This document shows positions 34,136-41,695 of a DNA stretch of 45,680 nucleotides, piece by piece. The position numbers and the translations under genes were made by a program. The stretch is from Bacteroidales bacterium UBA1769. GTDB lineage: Bacteria > Bacteroidota > Bacteroidia > Bacteroidales > UBA932. The DNA lies in the NCBI GenBank assembly GCA_002314725.1, contig DCGV01000099.1:1-45680 (forward strand), written 5' to 3'. The notes beneath the pieces are model-generated. The model did not search any database. It was not told where the DNA came from and was given only the letters and a program-made list of their open reading frames with translations. Position 1 is the first letter of the stretch. The number at the start of each line of letters is the position of its first letter.

Positions 34136-35962
34136 TTATGAAAAGTTCTGTAATTCACACAAGTGTGAATATAAACCATTACTATTTATCAATTCGTTAT
34201 GATTGCCACGCTCAACAACTCTTCCACCCTGCAATACAACAATCTCGTCTGCATTACGGATAGTAGAAAGTCTGTGGGCTATCACAAGGGACGTTCTGTT
34301 AGCCATCAATTTTGATAGAGCATCTTGTACCAGTTTTTCACTTTCAGTATCCAGTGCAGATGTCGCCTCGTCCAGAATTAAAATCGGAGGGTTTTTAAGG
34401 ATTGCTCTAGCTATCGCTATTCTTTGGCGTTGACCACCGGATAATTTCGAACCTCTATCGCCAATATTGGTCTGATAACCATTCTCCAACTGCTCTATGA
34501 ATTCATGTGCATTTGCTATTTTAGCAGCTTGTATTACATCTTCTTCAGAAATATTCTCAGCGCCAAAAGAGATATTGTTATATACAGTGTCATTGAACAG
34601 TATGGATTCCTGGGTAACGACACCTAATAATTGTGTCAGTTCCTGTAATTTATAACTCTTGATATTATGCCCATCCAAAAGGATTTCGCCTTCATTGATA
34701 TCCCAAAACCTAGGAATCAAGTCTGCCATAGTCGATTTTCCAGCCCCAGATGGTCCTACAACTGCTATCATCTTACCCTTAGGAATAGTAAGATTGATAT
34801 CCTTCAAGACCGGTTCACTTTCATAGCTAAAAGAAACATGTTTGAATTCTATTGAGTTATCGAAAGTAGGTAGCGGAAGTGGATTATCACTCTCTTTAAC
34901 TTCGTTTTCAACATCAAGTATTGCAAAGATTCTATTTGCAGAGACCAACCCGCGTTGGATTCCTGCATATGAGTTCGCTATTGACTTGGCTGGTTCCAGA
35001 ACTCGCCAATAGAAACCTATATAAACTATGAATTCTGGCCACGTCATGCCTAGTTGGCCATTGATATTAAGCCATCCTCCATAAAAAAGAACAATTGCTG
35101 CTATAGAGATTCCAAGAAATTCAGACGTTGGCGAAGCCAGCTCTTGACGGTTGGATACCGCTCTTGATATCCTTCTATGTTCTTCATTATATCGTTCAAA
35201 ATTACCATCGACATATTTTTGAGCATTGAAAGCCTTGATGATTCTGGAACCGGATATTGCCTCCTCATACATACTTAAGATACGACCCATCAAACTCTGA
35301 GTCTTAACCGAACCTCGCCTTAGAAACCTGGTTATTCTCGTAACGACCAATGCAGAGATAGGCAAAGCCACTAAAGAGACCAAAGTCAATTTAGGAGACA
35401 TATAGAAGAGCATCACAAGGAAACCGATTACAAGCAACGGCTCTCTGAATATGATGTGAAAACTATTGGCTATCGTATTCTGGACCTCATTGACATCATT
35501 TGAAATACTCGAAAGAATATCTCCTTTGCGTTTGTCATTGAAATATCCAATATTCATATCCGCAATCTTATGGAATAGATCTGTTCTGATATTCTTCATA
35601 AGATTAGTCTTCATACTGACGAGGATACGTTGAGACAGATATCTGCATAGATCAGAGAAGAAACAAGCAACAATAAGGGCAATAGCTACAAAAAGCAACC
35701 CTTTGATAACTCCCCCATCCCCTATGATTCCTATCAAGAAGTATTGGAAAAGATCGAAGAAATAGTCAATCGTCAGTGAAAACTCAGGTTTTGCACAAGT
35801 TTGGGCAATTGTATCTGACTCAAATAGGACTGTCAAGAATGGACCTAAAAGAGCATAATTTACAACACCGAAAATAACGGATAGTATTGACAGCGCTAAA
35901 TATGGCGGCCAATAACGTCCGTAAGGTTTTCCATAAGCAAGAACTCTTCTAAATGTATCCAT
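34136..35962 (-). CDS. ABC exporter with fused membrane and ATPase domains (MsbA-like)
   Basis: The 608 aa protein is a half-transporter acting as a homodimer. About six transmembrane helices occupy residues 20-330. The ATPase domain has Walker A GPSGAGKST at 403-411, the signature LSGGQ at 507-511, Walker B ILILDE at 527-532 and an H-loop HRLST near 565. MsbA-type flippases for lipid A or related lipids have this layout, and the adjacent acyl-CoA ligase would fit a lipid role, but the substrate cannot be read from sequence. It is the first gene of a five-gene operon. Confidence 0.88.
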   Translation of the reverse strand: MDTFRRVLAYGKPYGRYWPPYLALSILSVIFGVVNYALLGPFLTVLFESDTIAQTCAKPEFSLTIDYFFDLFQYFLIGIIGDGGVIKGLLFVAIALIVACFFSDLCRYLSQRILVSMKTNLMKNIRTDLFHKIADMNIGYFNDKRKGDILSSISNDVNEVQNTIANSFHIIFREPLLVIGFLVMLFYMSPKLTLVSLVALPISALVVTRITRFLRRGSVKTQSLMGRILSMYEEAISGSRIIKAFNAQKYVDGNFERYNEEHRRISRAVSNRQELASPTSEFLGISIAAIVLFYGGWLNINGQLGMTWPEFIVYIGFYWRVLEPAKSIANSYAGIQRGLVSANRIFAILDVENEVKESDNPLPLPTFDNSIEFKHVSFSYESEPVLKDINLTIPKGKMIAVVGPSGAGKSTMADLIPRFWDINEGEILLDGHNIKSYKLQELTQLLGVVTQESILFNDTVYNNISFGAENISEEDVIQAAKIANAHEFIEQLENGYQTNIGDRGSKLSGGQRQRIAIARAILKNPPILILDEATSALDTESEKLVQDALSKLMANRTSLVIAHRLSTIRNADEIVVLQGGRVVERGNHNELINSNGLYSHLCELQNFS

Positions 35963-35985
35963 CTCACAAAAATCATTGCAATTTA

Positions 35986-35993
35986 CAAATATA
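35986..35993 (-). promoter_or_regulatory. -7 element of the ABC exporter operon
   Basis: On the minus strand TATATTTG matches TAnnTTTG, 23 bases before the ABC exporter start. No TTTG is seen at the expected -33 distance. It lies in the 76-base gap between cstA and the exporter gene, suggesting that the five-gene operon has its own promoter rather than depending on cstA. Confidence 0.5.
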
Positions 35994-36038
35994 CTAAATT
36001 TTAGTTAAGAGCCTTGTGCCTAGGAACACGTTTAGCAA

Positions 36039-37514
36039 TCAAACTGTGATTTTCTTATTAGGATTATACTTGCGTATCAAATAGAATGCAGTTAAACATA
36101 TCGTCCATACAGCCAAAGCAATCCAGATTGTAAATGATTGAGGCAAAGCTAAACAAGTTGGATCCACGAAGAAATATGTAACGCATACACTTGTCACAAA
36201 GCAAGCTGGAATCATAGTAATCAGATAGCGGTGATCATGGAATGTTTGAGAGAAGAATGATGTCTCTGTCCACAAAATGAAAACAGCCAAAGACTGGTTA
36301 GCCAACCCGAAATAACGCCATACCTTGTTGAATCCATCGCTGTCAGCTATATTAAACCAGAGGATCAGTGACACGCCTATGAAGATAGGGATAGCGATAT
36401 AAAGACGTTTGATTAAAGGCTTTTGGTCAATGTGGAAGAAATCAGCCACCATAAGACGGGCACTTCTCAATGCAGTATCTCCTGTAGTGATAGGTGCAGC
36501 TACTACACCAAGTAATGCAAGTACGCTTCCCACGGTACCAAGCCATGATTTTGCTATAGCAATCACTATTTCAGGAGCCTGTGTGTTTGCAGGGATGCCA
36601 ATAGATTCCATTCCGCCATCATAGAAGAACCACGATGCAATAGCGGCCCAAATCAATGCAACGACCCCCTCAACGATCATCGCACCATAAAATACTGGCC
36701 TTCCCAATTTTTCGTTCTTGATGCAACGTGCCATCATAGGGCATTGGGTCGCGTGGAAACCACTGATGGCGCCACATGCAATAGTAATGAACAGACAAGG
36801 GAATATCGATTGATTTTGTATTCCGAATGTAGTTGTTTTATTCTGAAATCCATCCCATAACTCTGGTATTGAAGGCCATATTGAGAATAGACGGATTCCA
36901 AGCAGCACCGCCATAAATAAGATAGCCCCTGCAAATACAGGATAGATCTTACCAATAAGTTTATGAATAGGTACAAGGGTGGCAACTACATAATAAACGA
37001 ATATTATTCCACCCCAAAGAAGCGCTGACTTAGATTCGTCACCGAAGAAATTGGTCATACCGCCAAGAATAATAGCAGGGCTATAAACAAAAACTGCCCC
37101 TACCAATATCATGAAGAAAACCGAAAAAATCAACATCGATTTCCTTGTTCCATTGCCCAAGAAGTGCCCAACAAGGTTTGGGACTCCCAGACCACCAGAA
37201 CGGATTGACATCATACCGGAAATATAATCGTGGACTGCACCGGCGAATATTGAACCGAAGACTATCCAAAGATAGCATGACGAGCCGAATTTAGCTCCCA
37301 TTATAGATCCGAAAACCGGACCCGTTCCTGCAATATTCAGGAATTGAATCATGAAAACTTTCCACGTTGGCATTGGGACACAGTCCATACCATCCGGTTT
37401 ATACATAGCGGGAGTGGGACGCTTAGGATCTGTCCCAAAGAGTCTCTCTACAAGCCTTCCATAAAAGACATATCCCAATATAAGAAGGGCAACACAAATA
37501 AGAAAAGAGATCAT
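36039..37514 (-). CDS. cstA: Carbon starvation protein CstA-family transporter
   Basis: CstA proteins are inner-membrane transporters linked to peptide and pyruvate uptake. The 491 aa sequence is hydrophobic throughout, with at least a dozen predicted helices. It carries the family segments FLNIAGTGPVFGSIMGAKFG near 58-77, FAGAVHDY near 95, and GAISGFHATQCP. It is shorter than E. coli CstA (about 700 aa), like other Bacteroidota members. It is transcribed divergently from the AbrB-type gene and has a clear -7 element at 37548-37555. Confidence 0.92.
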   Translation of the reverse strand: MISFLICVALLILGYVFYGRLVERLFGTDPKRPTPAMYKPDGMDCVPMPTWKVFMIQFLNIAGTGPVFGSIMGAKFGSSCYLWIVFGSIFAGAVHDYISGMMSIRSGGLGVPNLVGHFLGNGTRKSMLIFSVFFMILVGAVFVYSPAIILGGMTNFFGDESKSALLWGGIIFVYYVVATLVPIHKLIGKIYPVFAGAILFMAVLLGIRLFSIWPSIPELWDGFQNKTTTFGIQNQSIFPCLFITIACGAISGFHATQCPMMARCIKNEKLGRPVFYGAMIVEGVVALIWAAIASWFFYDGGMESIGIPANTQAPEIVIAIAKSWLGTVGSVLALLGVVAAPITTGDTALRSARLMVADFFHIDQKPLIKRLYIAIPIFIGVSLILWFNIADSDGFNKVWRYFGLANQSLAVFILWTETSFFSQTFHDHRYLITMIPACFVTSVCVTYFFVDPTCLALPQSFTIWIALAVWTICLTAFYLIRKYNPNKKITV

Positions 37515-37547
37515 TTGTCAGTTATAATTATAATAGTTTTCGGCCGC

Positions 37548-37555
37548 CAAATGTA
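37548..37555 (-). promoter_or_regulatory. -7 element of cstA
   Basis: TACATTTG on the minus strand matches TAnnTTTG, 33 bases before the cstA ATG. No convincing TTTG is present at -33. The element lies in the 125-base region shared with the divergent AbrB-type gene, about 50 bases from that gene's -7 element. Confidence 0.5.
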
Positions 37556-37561
37556 CGCAAA

Positions 37562-37586
37562 AAATAATTTTTTCACATAATTATTT
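37562..37586. promoter_or_regulatory. 8-bp inverted repeat between the divergent cstA and AbrB-type promoters
   Basis: AAATAATT (37562-37569) and AATTATTT (37579-37586) form a perfect inverted repeat with a 9-base spacer. It lies between the two divergent -7 elements, where a shared regulator could act. The region is very AT-rich, so a chance match is possible. Confidence 0.3.
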
Positions 37587-37614
37587 CAATCTAAAAAAAG
37601 ATATGTTATATTTG
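37584..37614 (+). promoter_or_regulatory. Promoter of the AbrB-type gene and acyltransferase
   Basis: TATATTTG at 37607-37614 matches the -7 consensus exactly. TTTC at 37584-37587 is a one-mismatch -33 element with the preferred 19-base spacer. Transcription should begin near 37618, about 22 bases before the AbrB-type start. Confidence 0.6.
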
Positions 37615-37639
37615 TGGGAATTTTCTTACTATTTATACT

Positions 37640-37852
37640 ATGGAGAAAAAAGACGAGAATTATATCTTTGGCGTTGTCAAAGTCGGCGACAAAGGTCAGA
37701 TTGTAATACCTAAAGATGCAAGGATTCAGTATGACATCAAACCAGGCGACTCAATGATGTTGCTTGGAGATAAAAACGGATTGGCAATGGTCAAGACTGA
37801 ACTCTTTTCTTCGCTAGTTGGCCAGGTAGTGGAGGGCCTGTCAATAAAATGA
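37640..37852 (+). CDS. AbrB/MazE/SpoVT-domain DNA-binding protein
   Basis: This 70 aa protein is a single swapped-hairpin AbrB domain. The signature VGDKGQIVIPKDAR lies at residues 16-29, followed by KPGDSMMLLGD. Such proteins dimerise and bind DNA as transition-state or antitoxin-type regulators. No partner toxin is visible. Instead its stop overlaps the start of a membrane acyltransferase gene by four bases (ATGA), so the two are translationally coupled. It could autoregulate the divergent region with cstA; this is inferred. Similar small AbrB proteins are, from memory, common in Clostridia. Confidence 0.85.
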   Translation: MEKKDENYIFGVVKVGDKGQIVIPKDARIQYDIKPGDSMMLLGDKNGLAMVKTELFSSLVGQVVEGLSIK

Positions 37853-38946
37853 GAAGACATTGGCTGGATAATCTAAGATGGACAACAGTATTGCTGGTAC
37901 TGTTTTACCACGTCATCTATTTTTATAACAATAAAGGGGTATTCGGAGGAATTGGTGGATTCGTAGACGATCCTATGAAACAACCTCAAGATATAGTTAT
38001 GTATATCCTATACCCTTGGTTTATGATGTTGCTTTTTCTTCTAGCAGGAATCAGCGCAAAATATTCTTTGGATAAAAGGAGCAAAAAGGAGTATATCAGA
38101 TCCCGTTCTTTGAAGCTTCTGGTTCCCGGAACAATAGGTCTTTTGGTCTTTCAGTGGACTACAGGTTATTTCAACACAAGATGTGCGGCAGAACTGGACG
38201 CATTAGCATCATTACCACCAATCATTAAATGGATCGTGCTCTCAGTAAGTGGAAGTGGTCCGTTATGGTTCGCTCAAGAGTTATGGGTATTCTCTCTTTT
38301 ATTGATTCCAATAAGCAAACTGGATTCTAAAGGAAAATTCAGAGAGTTTTGTTCAAAGGCATCAACACCGACCATCATACTATTGGGGATTTTGATATAT
38401 CTAGGTTCTCAATTTATGAATTTCAACCCAAGACCAGACACTTTGGATGGCTTATATAATCTATATAAGCCTATTGCATACATTATTCCATTCTTGATGG
38501 GGTACTTCATCTTTTCTAATGAATCAATTCAACAAAAAGTGAAGGAGATGGGCAAGCCTATATCGGTATGTGCGATCATCGCATGTATAGCACTATGCAT
38601 TACGGGCTGGGGTAAAAATAATACGAGCCCAGAATATCTTGCAAGTTGGTTAAACTGTTTATACGCTTGGTTGATGATACTTGCCACTATGGGTATATTC
38701 ATGAATTATTGTGACAAGACAGATCGATTCTGTAAATATATGAATCGAACAAGTTACGGCTTGTATGTGCTTCATTACAGCATTTTGGCCTCTTTCGGTT
38801 TCATGTTCAAAACATACACATCGATGGCCCCATGGCTAATCTACACATTACTGACATTGATTGTATTCATTGGCACTTCATTATTATATGAAGTATTTCA
38901 CAGAATACCATTCATCCGATGGACTGTTCTAGGTGAAAAACGATAA
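37849..38946 (+). CDS. Acyltransferase family 3 membrane protein
   Basis: The 365 aa protein is an integral membrane acyltransferase with about ten helices. The N-terminal block LDNLRWTTVLLVLFYHV carries the conserved Arg10 and His21 expected in this family, whose members acylate sugars, glycans or peptides at the membrane. A glycine-rich loop FGGIGGF follows. The substrate is unknown. It is co-translated with an AbrB-domain regulator and ends at a bidirectional terminator. OpgC-like succinyltransferases have a similar layout, but the match is not specific. Confidence 0.83.
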   Translation: MRRHWLDNLRWTTVLLVLFYHVIYFYNNKGVFGGIGGFVDDPMKQPQDIVMYILYPWFMMLLFLLAGISAKYSLDKRSKKEYIRSRSLKLLVPGTIGLLVFQWTTGYFNTRCAAELDALASLPPIIKWIVLSVSGSGPLWFAQELWVFSLLLIPISKLDSKGKFREFCSKASTPTIILLGILIYLGSQFMNFNPRPDTLDGLYNLYKPIAYIIPFLMGYFIFSNESIQQKVKEMGKPISVCAIIACIALCITGWGKNNTSPEYLASWLNCLYAWLMILATMGIFMNYCDKTDRFCKYMNRTSYGLYVLHYSILASFGFMFKTYTSMAPWLIYTLLTLIVFIGTSLLYEVFHRIPFIRWTVLGEKR

Positions 38947-38948
38947 AA

Positions 38949-38981
38949 AAAGAGGTGGTTCCAAATTGGAATCACCTCTTT
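38949..38981. terminator. Bidirectional terminator between the acyltransferase gene and rplI
   Basis: AAAGAGGTGGTTCC (38949-38962) pairs with GGAATCACCTCTTT (38968-38981), a 14-bp stem with one G-T wobble and a 5-base loop. An A-run at 38945-38951 supplies a U-tract for minus-strand transcripts from rplI. On the plus strand the stem ends in CTCTTTAT. It lies between convergent genes and serves both. Confidence 0.85.
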
Positions 38982-39013
38982 ATGGTTAAGTTTTAAGTTT
39001 AGGCTTTATTTAC

Positions 39014-39463
39014 TTATTCAGCAACAACTTCTACGTTAACAGTAGCTTTGATATCGCGGTAGCATTTAACAGAAGCTTCGTAAGTACCAACTTGTTTAAG
39101 GTTATCTTCACCTACAAGAGTGATATCTTTACGATCGATCTGGTGACCAAGAGCTACAAGAGCCTCAGCTACTTGAATATTGTTAACAGAACCGAATACT
39201 TTACCAGTCTCGCTTACTTTTGCTGCAACTTTAACAGTGATACCGTTAAGTTTAGCTGCAAGAGCTTCAGCATCCTTGCGGATTTTAGCCTCTTTGTGCG
39301 CTCTCTGCTTTAGGTTTTCAGCGTGAATCTTTTTAGCAGTTGGAGTAGCCATGATAGCCATTCCCTGAGGGATAAGGTAGTTAGCTGCGTAACCGTCTTT
39401 TACAGTTACAACATCGTCTTTAAGTCCAAGGTTTTGAACGTCTTGTTTAAGTATAATTTCCAT
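39014..39463 (-). CDS. rplI: 50S ribosomal protein L9
   Basis: L9 is a two-domain protein of the large subunit near the L1 stalk. The N-terminal domain MEIILKQDVQNLG with GYAANYLIPQGMA near residues 24-36 is followed by a long connecting helix rich in Lys, Glu and Ala, and a C-terminal RNA-binding domain. The 149 aa length is standard. It is the last gene of the rpsF-rpsR-rplI operon, 12 bases after rpsR, and is followed by a terminator with a good U-tract. Confidence 0.96.
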   Translation of the reverse strand: MEIILKQDVQNLGLKDDVVTVKDGYAANYLIPQGMAIMATPTAKKIHAENLKQRAHKEAKIRKDAEALAAKLNGITVKVAAKVSETGKVFGSVNNIQVAEALVALGHQIDRKDITLVGEDNLKQVGTYEASVKCYRDIKATVNVEVVAE

Positions 39464-39475
39464 ATGCCCTCCTGA

Positions 39476-39742
39476 TTATTTCAATAAGTCTGTTACGAAT
39501 GGTAGAAGTGCAAGATTTCTTGCTCTTTTAACTGCCTGAGCAACTTTCTTCTGGAATTTCAAAGATGTACCAGTGATGCGACGAGGAAGAATCTTACCTT
39601 GCTCGTTCAAGAATTTCTTCAAGAATTCAGCATCTTTATAGTCGATATATTTGATACCAGCCTTTTTGAAACGGCAGTATTTTTTCTTTTTAACCTCAAC
39701 TGTAGGAGGATTCAAATAGCGGATGTCATCATTTTGTGCCAT
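39476..39742 (-). CDS. rpsR: 30S ribosomal protein S18
   Basis: S18 binds the platform of the 30S subunit as a heterodimer with S6. The 88 aa sequence has the typical KKKYCRFKKAGIKYIDYKD beginning and the core GKILPRRITGTSLKFQKKV. It lies between rpsF and rplI with 12-base gaps on both sides. Expression is probably controlled by the rpsF promoter and leader hairpin. Confidence 0.96.
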   Translation of the reverse strand: MAQNDDIRYLNPPTVEVKKKKYCRFKKAGIKYIDYKDAEFLKKFLNEQGKILPRRITGTSLKFQKKVAQAVKRARNLALLPFVTDLLK

Positions 39743-39754
39743 AATATAATCTCC

Positions 39755-40117
39755 TTATTCGTTAGTTTGAGCAGGTGCAGCTGCTTCAGATTTCTTAGAA
39801 CGACGACGCTCTGCATAAGCAATCGCATATTTATCCATAGCAACAGTCTGGAAACGGATGATACGTTCATCACGTTTGTACTGAGTTTCAAAAGTAGCAA
39901 TAAAGCTAGGTTCTGCTTTGAATTCGATCAAATGATAGAATCCTGTAGTTTTTTTCTGAATTGGATAAGCCAACTTTCTTAGGCCCCAATCCTCTTCATA
40001 CACGATCTCACCACCATTAGCTTTGATAAGGTCAGTGTACTTAGCAACCGCTTCCTTCATCTGAGATTCAGACAAAACGGGAGTTGCAATGAAAACGGTT
40101 TCGTACTGTTTCAACAT
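39755..40117 (-). CDS. rpsF: 30S ribosomal protein S6
   Basis: S6 is a ferredoxin-fold protein that pairs with S18 on the 30S platform. The N-terminus LKQYETVFIATPVLSE, the segment DWGLRKLAYPIQKKTTGFYHLIEF and the later DERIIRFQTV strand are typical. The 120 aa length includes a short basic then Ala-rich tail. It is first in its operon, with a consensus promoter at 40173-40203 and a hairpin at 40144-40171 in the leader. In several phyla the S6:S18 complex represses this operon by binding such a leader. Confidence 0.96.
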   Translation of the reverse strand: MLKQYETVFIATPVLSESQMKEAVAKYTDLIKANGGEIVYEEDWGLRKLAYPIQKKTTGFYHLIEFKAEPSFIATFETQYKRDERIIRFQTVAMDKYAIAYAERRRSKKSEAAAPAQTNE

Positions 40118-40143
40118 TTTTGTTAAAGTTTAAATTAATAATA

Positions 40144-40171
40144 AGCCCTTTCGGGTCTTCCCAAAAGGGCT
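40144..40171 (-). promoter_or_regulatory. Hairpin in the rpsF leader, candidate S6:S18 binding site
   Basis: On the minus strand AGCCCTTT and AAAGGGCT form an 8-bp stem that continues through a T-G pair into GGG/CCC with the loop AAGA. It begins within a few bases of the predicted transcription start and contains CCG, the trinucleotide recognised in known S6:S18 leader motifs. The tail TTATTATTAATTT also makes it terminator-like, so it could stop read-through from pepD. Confidence 0.5.
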
Positions 40172-40172
40172 G

Positions 40173-40203
40173 CAAATATAGCGACAATTATTTAATTATC
40201 AAA
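40173..40203 (-). promoter_or_regulatory. Consensus promoter of rpsF-rpsR-rplI
   Basis: On the minus strand TTTG (40200-40203) is followed after exactly 19 bases by TATATTTG (40173-40180). Both elements match the Bacteroidota consensus, making this the best promoter in the window. It starts six bases after the pepD stop. Transcription should begin near 40169. Confidence 0.82.
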
Positions 40204-40208
40204 ATATT

Positions 40209-41672
40209 TTACTTCTTTGGAGCATTCTCAAGGACAGCAACCAAGAAATTCCACCATTTCTCTACAGAAGGAACGAAAGCCCTCTCATCTGGAGAGTGAG
40301 GTGATTTCAAAGTAGGGCCGCATGATACCATATCCCAATTTGGATACTTACCACCAAGAATACCACATTCAAGACCAGCGTGAATAGCCATTACAGCTGG
40401 CTCTTTCTTGTATAATTTTTTGTAAACTTCCTTCATGGTTTTAAGAATTGGGGATGCCATATTTGGCTGCCAACCGGAATAGCCACCTGTTAATGTCACC
40501 TTAGCTCCAGCAAGTTCAAAACATGCACGCAATTGTTCAGCTAAAGCCATCTTGGTACTATCAATAGATGATCTTAACAGTGTCTTGACAGAGATAACAC
40601 CATTTTCGCTCTTAACTATTGCAAGATTATTTGAAGCCTCTACCAAACCATCAACTTCCAAGCTCATTCTATCAACACCATTAGGGCATGCGGCAATAGC
40701 TTTCATCGCTTTAAGAGCCACATTCCCCGCCATAACTTTCTTGGTTTTAGCTGGAGTCATAAATATTTCAATAGCCGGATCGATTGGGCCATACTCATTT
40801 TTAACTTCTGCCAGAACTTTAGCCAAAATAGTCTCTGCAGCAGCTACTTTTGCTTCTGGAATAGCAACTATAGCAAAAGACTCACGAGGAATTGCATTTC
40901 TAAGATTACCACCTTCAACAGATGCGAGCTTTGCTTTAAGATCTCTCAAGAATGGAATCAATACTCGTGTCATTATTTTATTAGCATTGGCACGACCTTC
41001 ATGGATATCCATGCCTGAATGTCCTCCACGAAGCCCTTTAACGCTAACTTGGAAAACTTTGTAACCATTCTCCAAATCCTCTTCCTTATATTTCAATGAA
41101 ACGGTAGCATCCAAACCTCCTGCACAGCCAACATATAGTTCACCCTCAGTTTCAGAGTCAAGATTCAGTAGAATATCACCTTTAAACCAATTCGGAGCGA
41201 GTGCGAACGCACCTGTCATACCTGTCTCTTCATCTATTGTAAACAGTGCTTCAATTGGACCATGTTTCAAATCCTTAGATTCAAGAATCGCCATAGCCGC
41301 TGCAACTCCAAGTCCATCATCAGCGCCAAGAGTAGTTCCAGTTGCATAGACCCAATCACCATCTGCTTCCTTAACGATGCGTGGTTTGATAGGGTCCTTT
41401 TCAAAATCGTGTACAACGTCATTATTCTTCTGAGGAACCATATCAAGGTGTGCCTGCAACACAATGCCCTTGCGATTCTCCATTCCCGGGGTGGCAGGTT
41501 TGCGAATCATAACATTGCCAACTTTATCTTTATATGTTTCAAGTCCAAGGTCCTTGCCAAATTTTTCCATAAATGCTGACACCTTGGCCTCGTGTTTTGA
41601 TGGACGTGGAATTTGTGTCAAAGAGTAGAAATTTTTCCAAACTCTTGTTGGGTTCAAATTTTCGATTGTCAT
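40209..41672 (-). CDS. pepD: Aminoacyl-histidine dipeptidase (M20 family, PepD)
   Basis: PepD hydrolyses Xaa-His and other dipeptides with two active-site metal ions. The first metal site is AHLDMVP with His75 and Asp77, the bridging aspartate lies in GADDGLG at 117-123, and DEETG at 147-151 gives the catalytic Glu. At 487 aa the full catalytic and lid domains are present, and no signal peptide is seen. It is 23 bases downstream of the DUF4831 gene on the same strand, so the two may be co-transcribed. It fits functionally with the nearby peptide transporter. Confidence 0.93.
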   Translation of the reverse strand: MTIENLNPTRVWKNFYSLTQIPRPSKHEAKVSAFMEKFGKDLGLETYKDKVGNVMIRKPATPGMENRKGIVLQAHLDMVPQKNNDVVHDFEKDPIKPRIVKEADGDWVYATGTTLGADDGLGVAAAMAILESKDLKHGPIEALFTIDEETGMTGAFALAPNWFKGDILLNLDSETEGELYVGCAGGLDATVSLKYKEEDLENGYKVFQVSVKGLRGGHSGMDIHEGRANANKIMTRVLIPFLRDLKAKLASVEGGNLRNAIPRESFAIVAIPEAKVAAAETILAKVLAEVKNEYGPIDPAIEIFMTPAKTKKVMAGNVALKAMKAIAACPNGVDRMSLEVDGLVEASNNLAIVKSENGVISVKTLLRSSIDSTKMALAEQLRACFELAGAKVTLTGGYSGWQPNMASPILKTMKEVYKKLYKKEPAVMAIHAGLECGILGGKYPNWDMVSCGPTLKSPHSPDERAFVPSVEKWWNFLVAVLENAPKK

Positions 41673-41695
41673 AATATTTAGTATTTACTTATTAT

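Noticed and set aside
37640..38946. AbrB protein and neighbour as a toxin-antitoxin pair
   Set aside because: The downstream gene is a ten-helix acyltransferase with conserved family residues, not a PIN, MazF or Doc-type toxin.
40552..41064. 170-codon open frame on the plus strand inside pepD
   Set aside because: It is antisense to conserved pepD sequence, and the Ala/Ser/Leu-rich translation is the usual mirror of coding bias.
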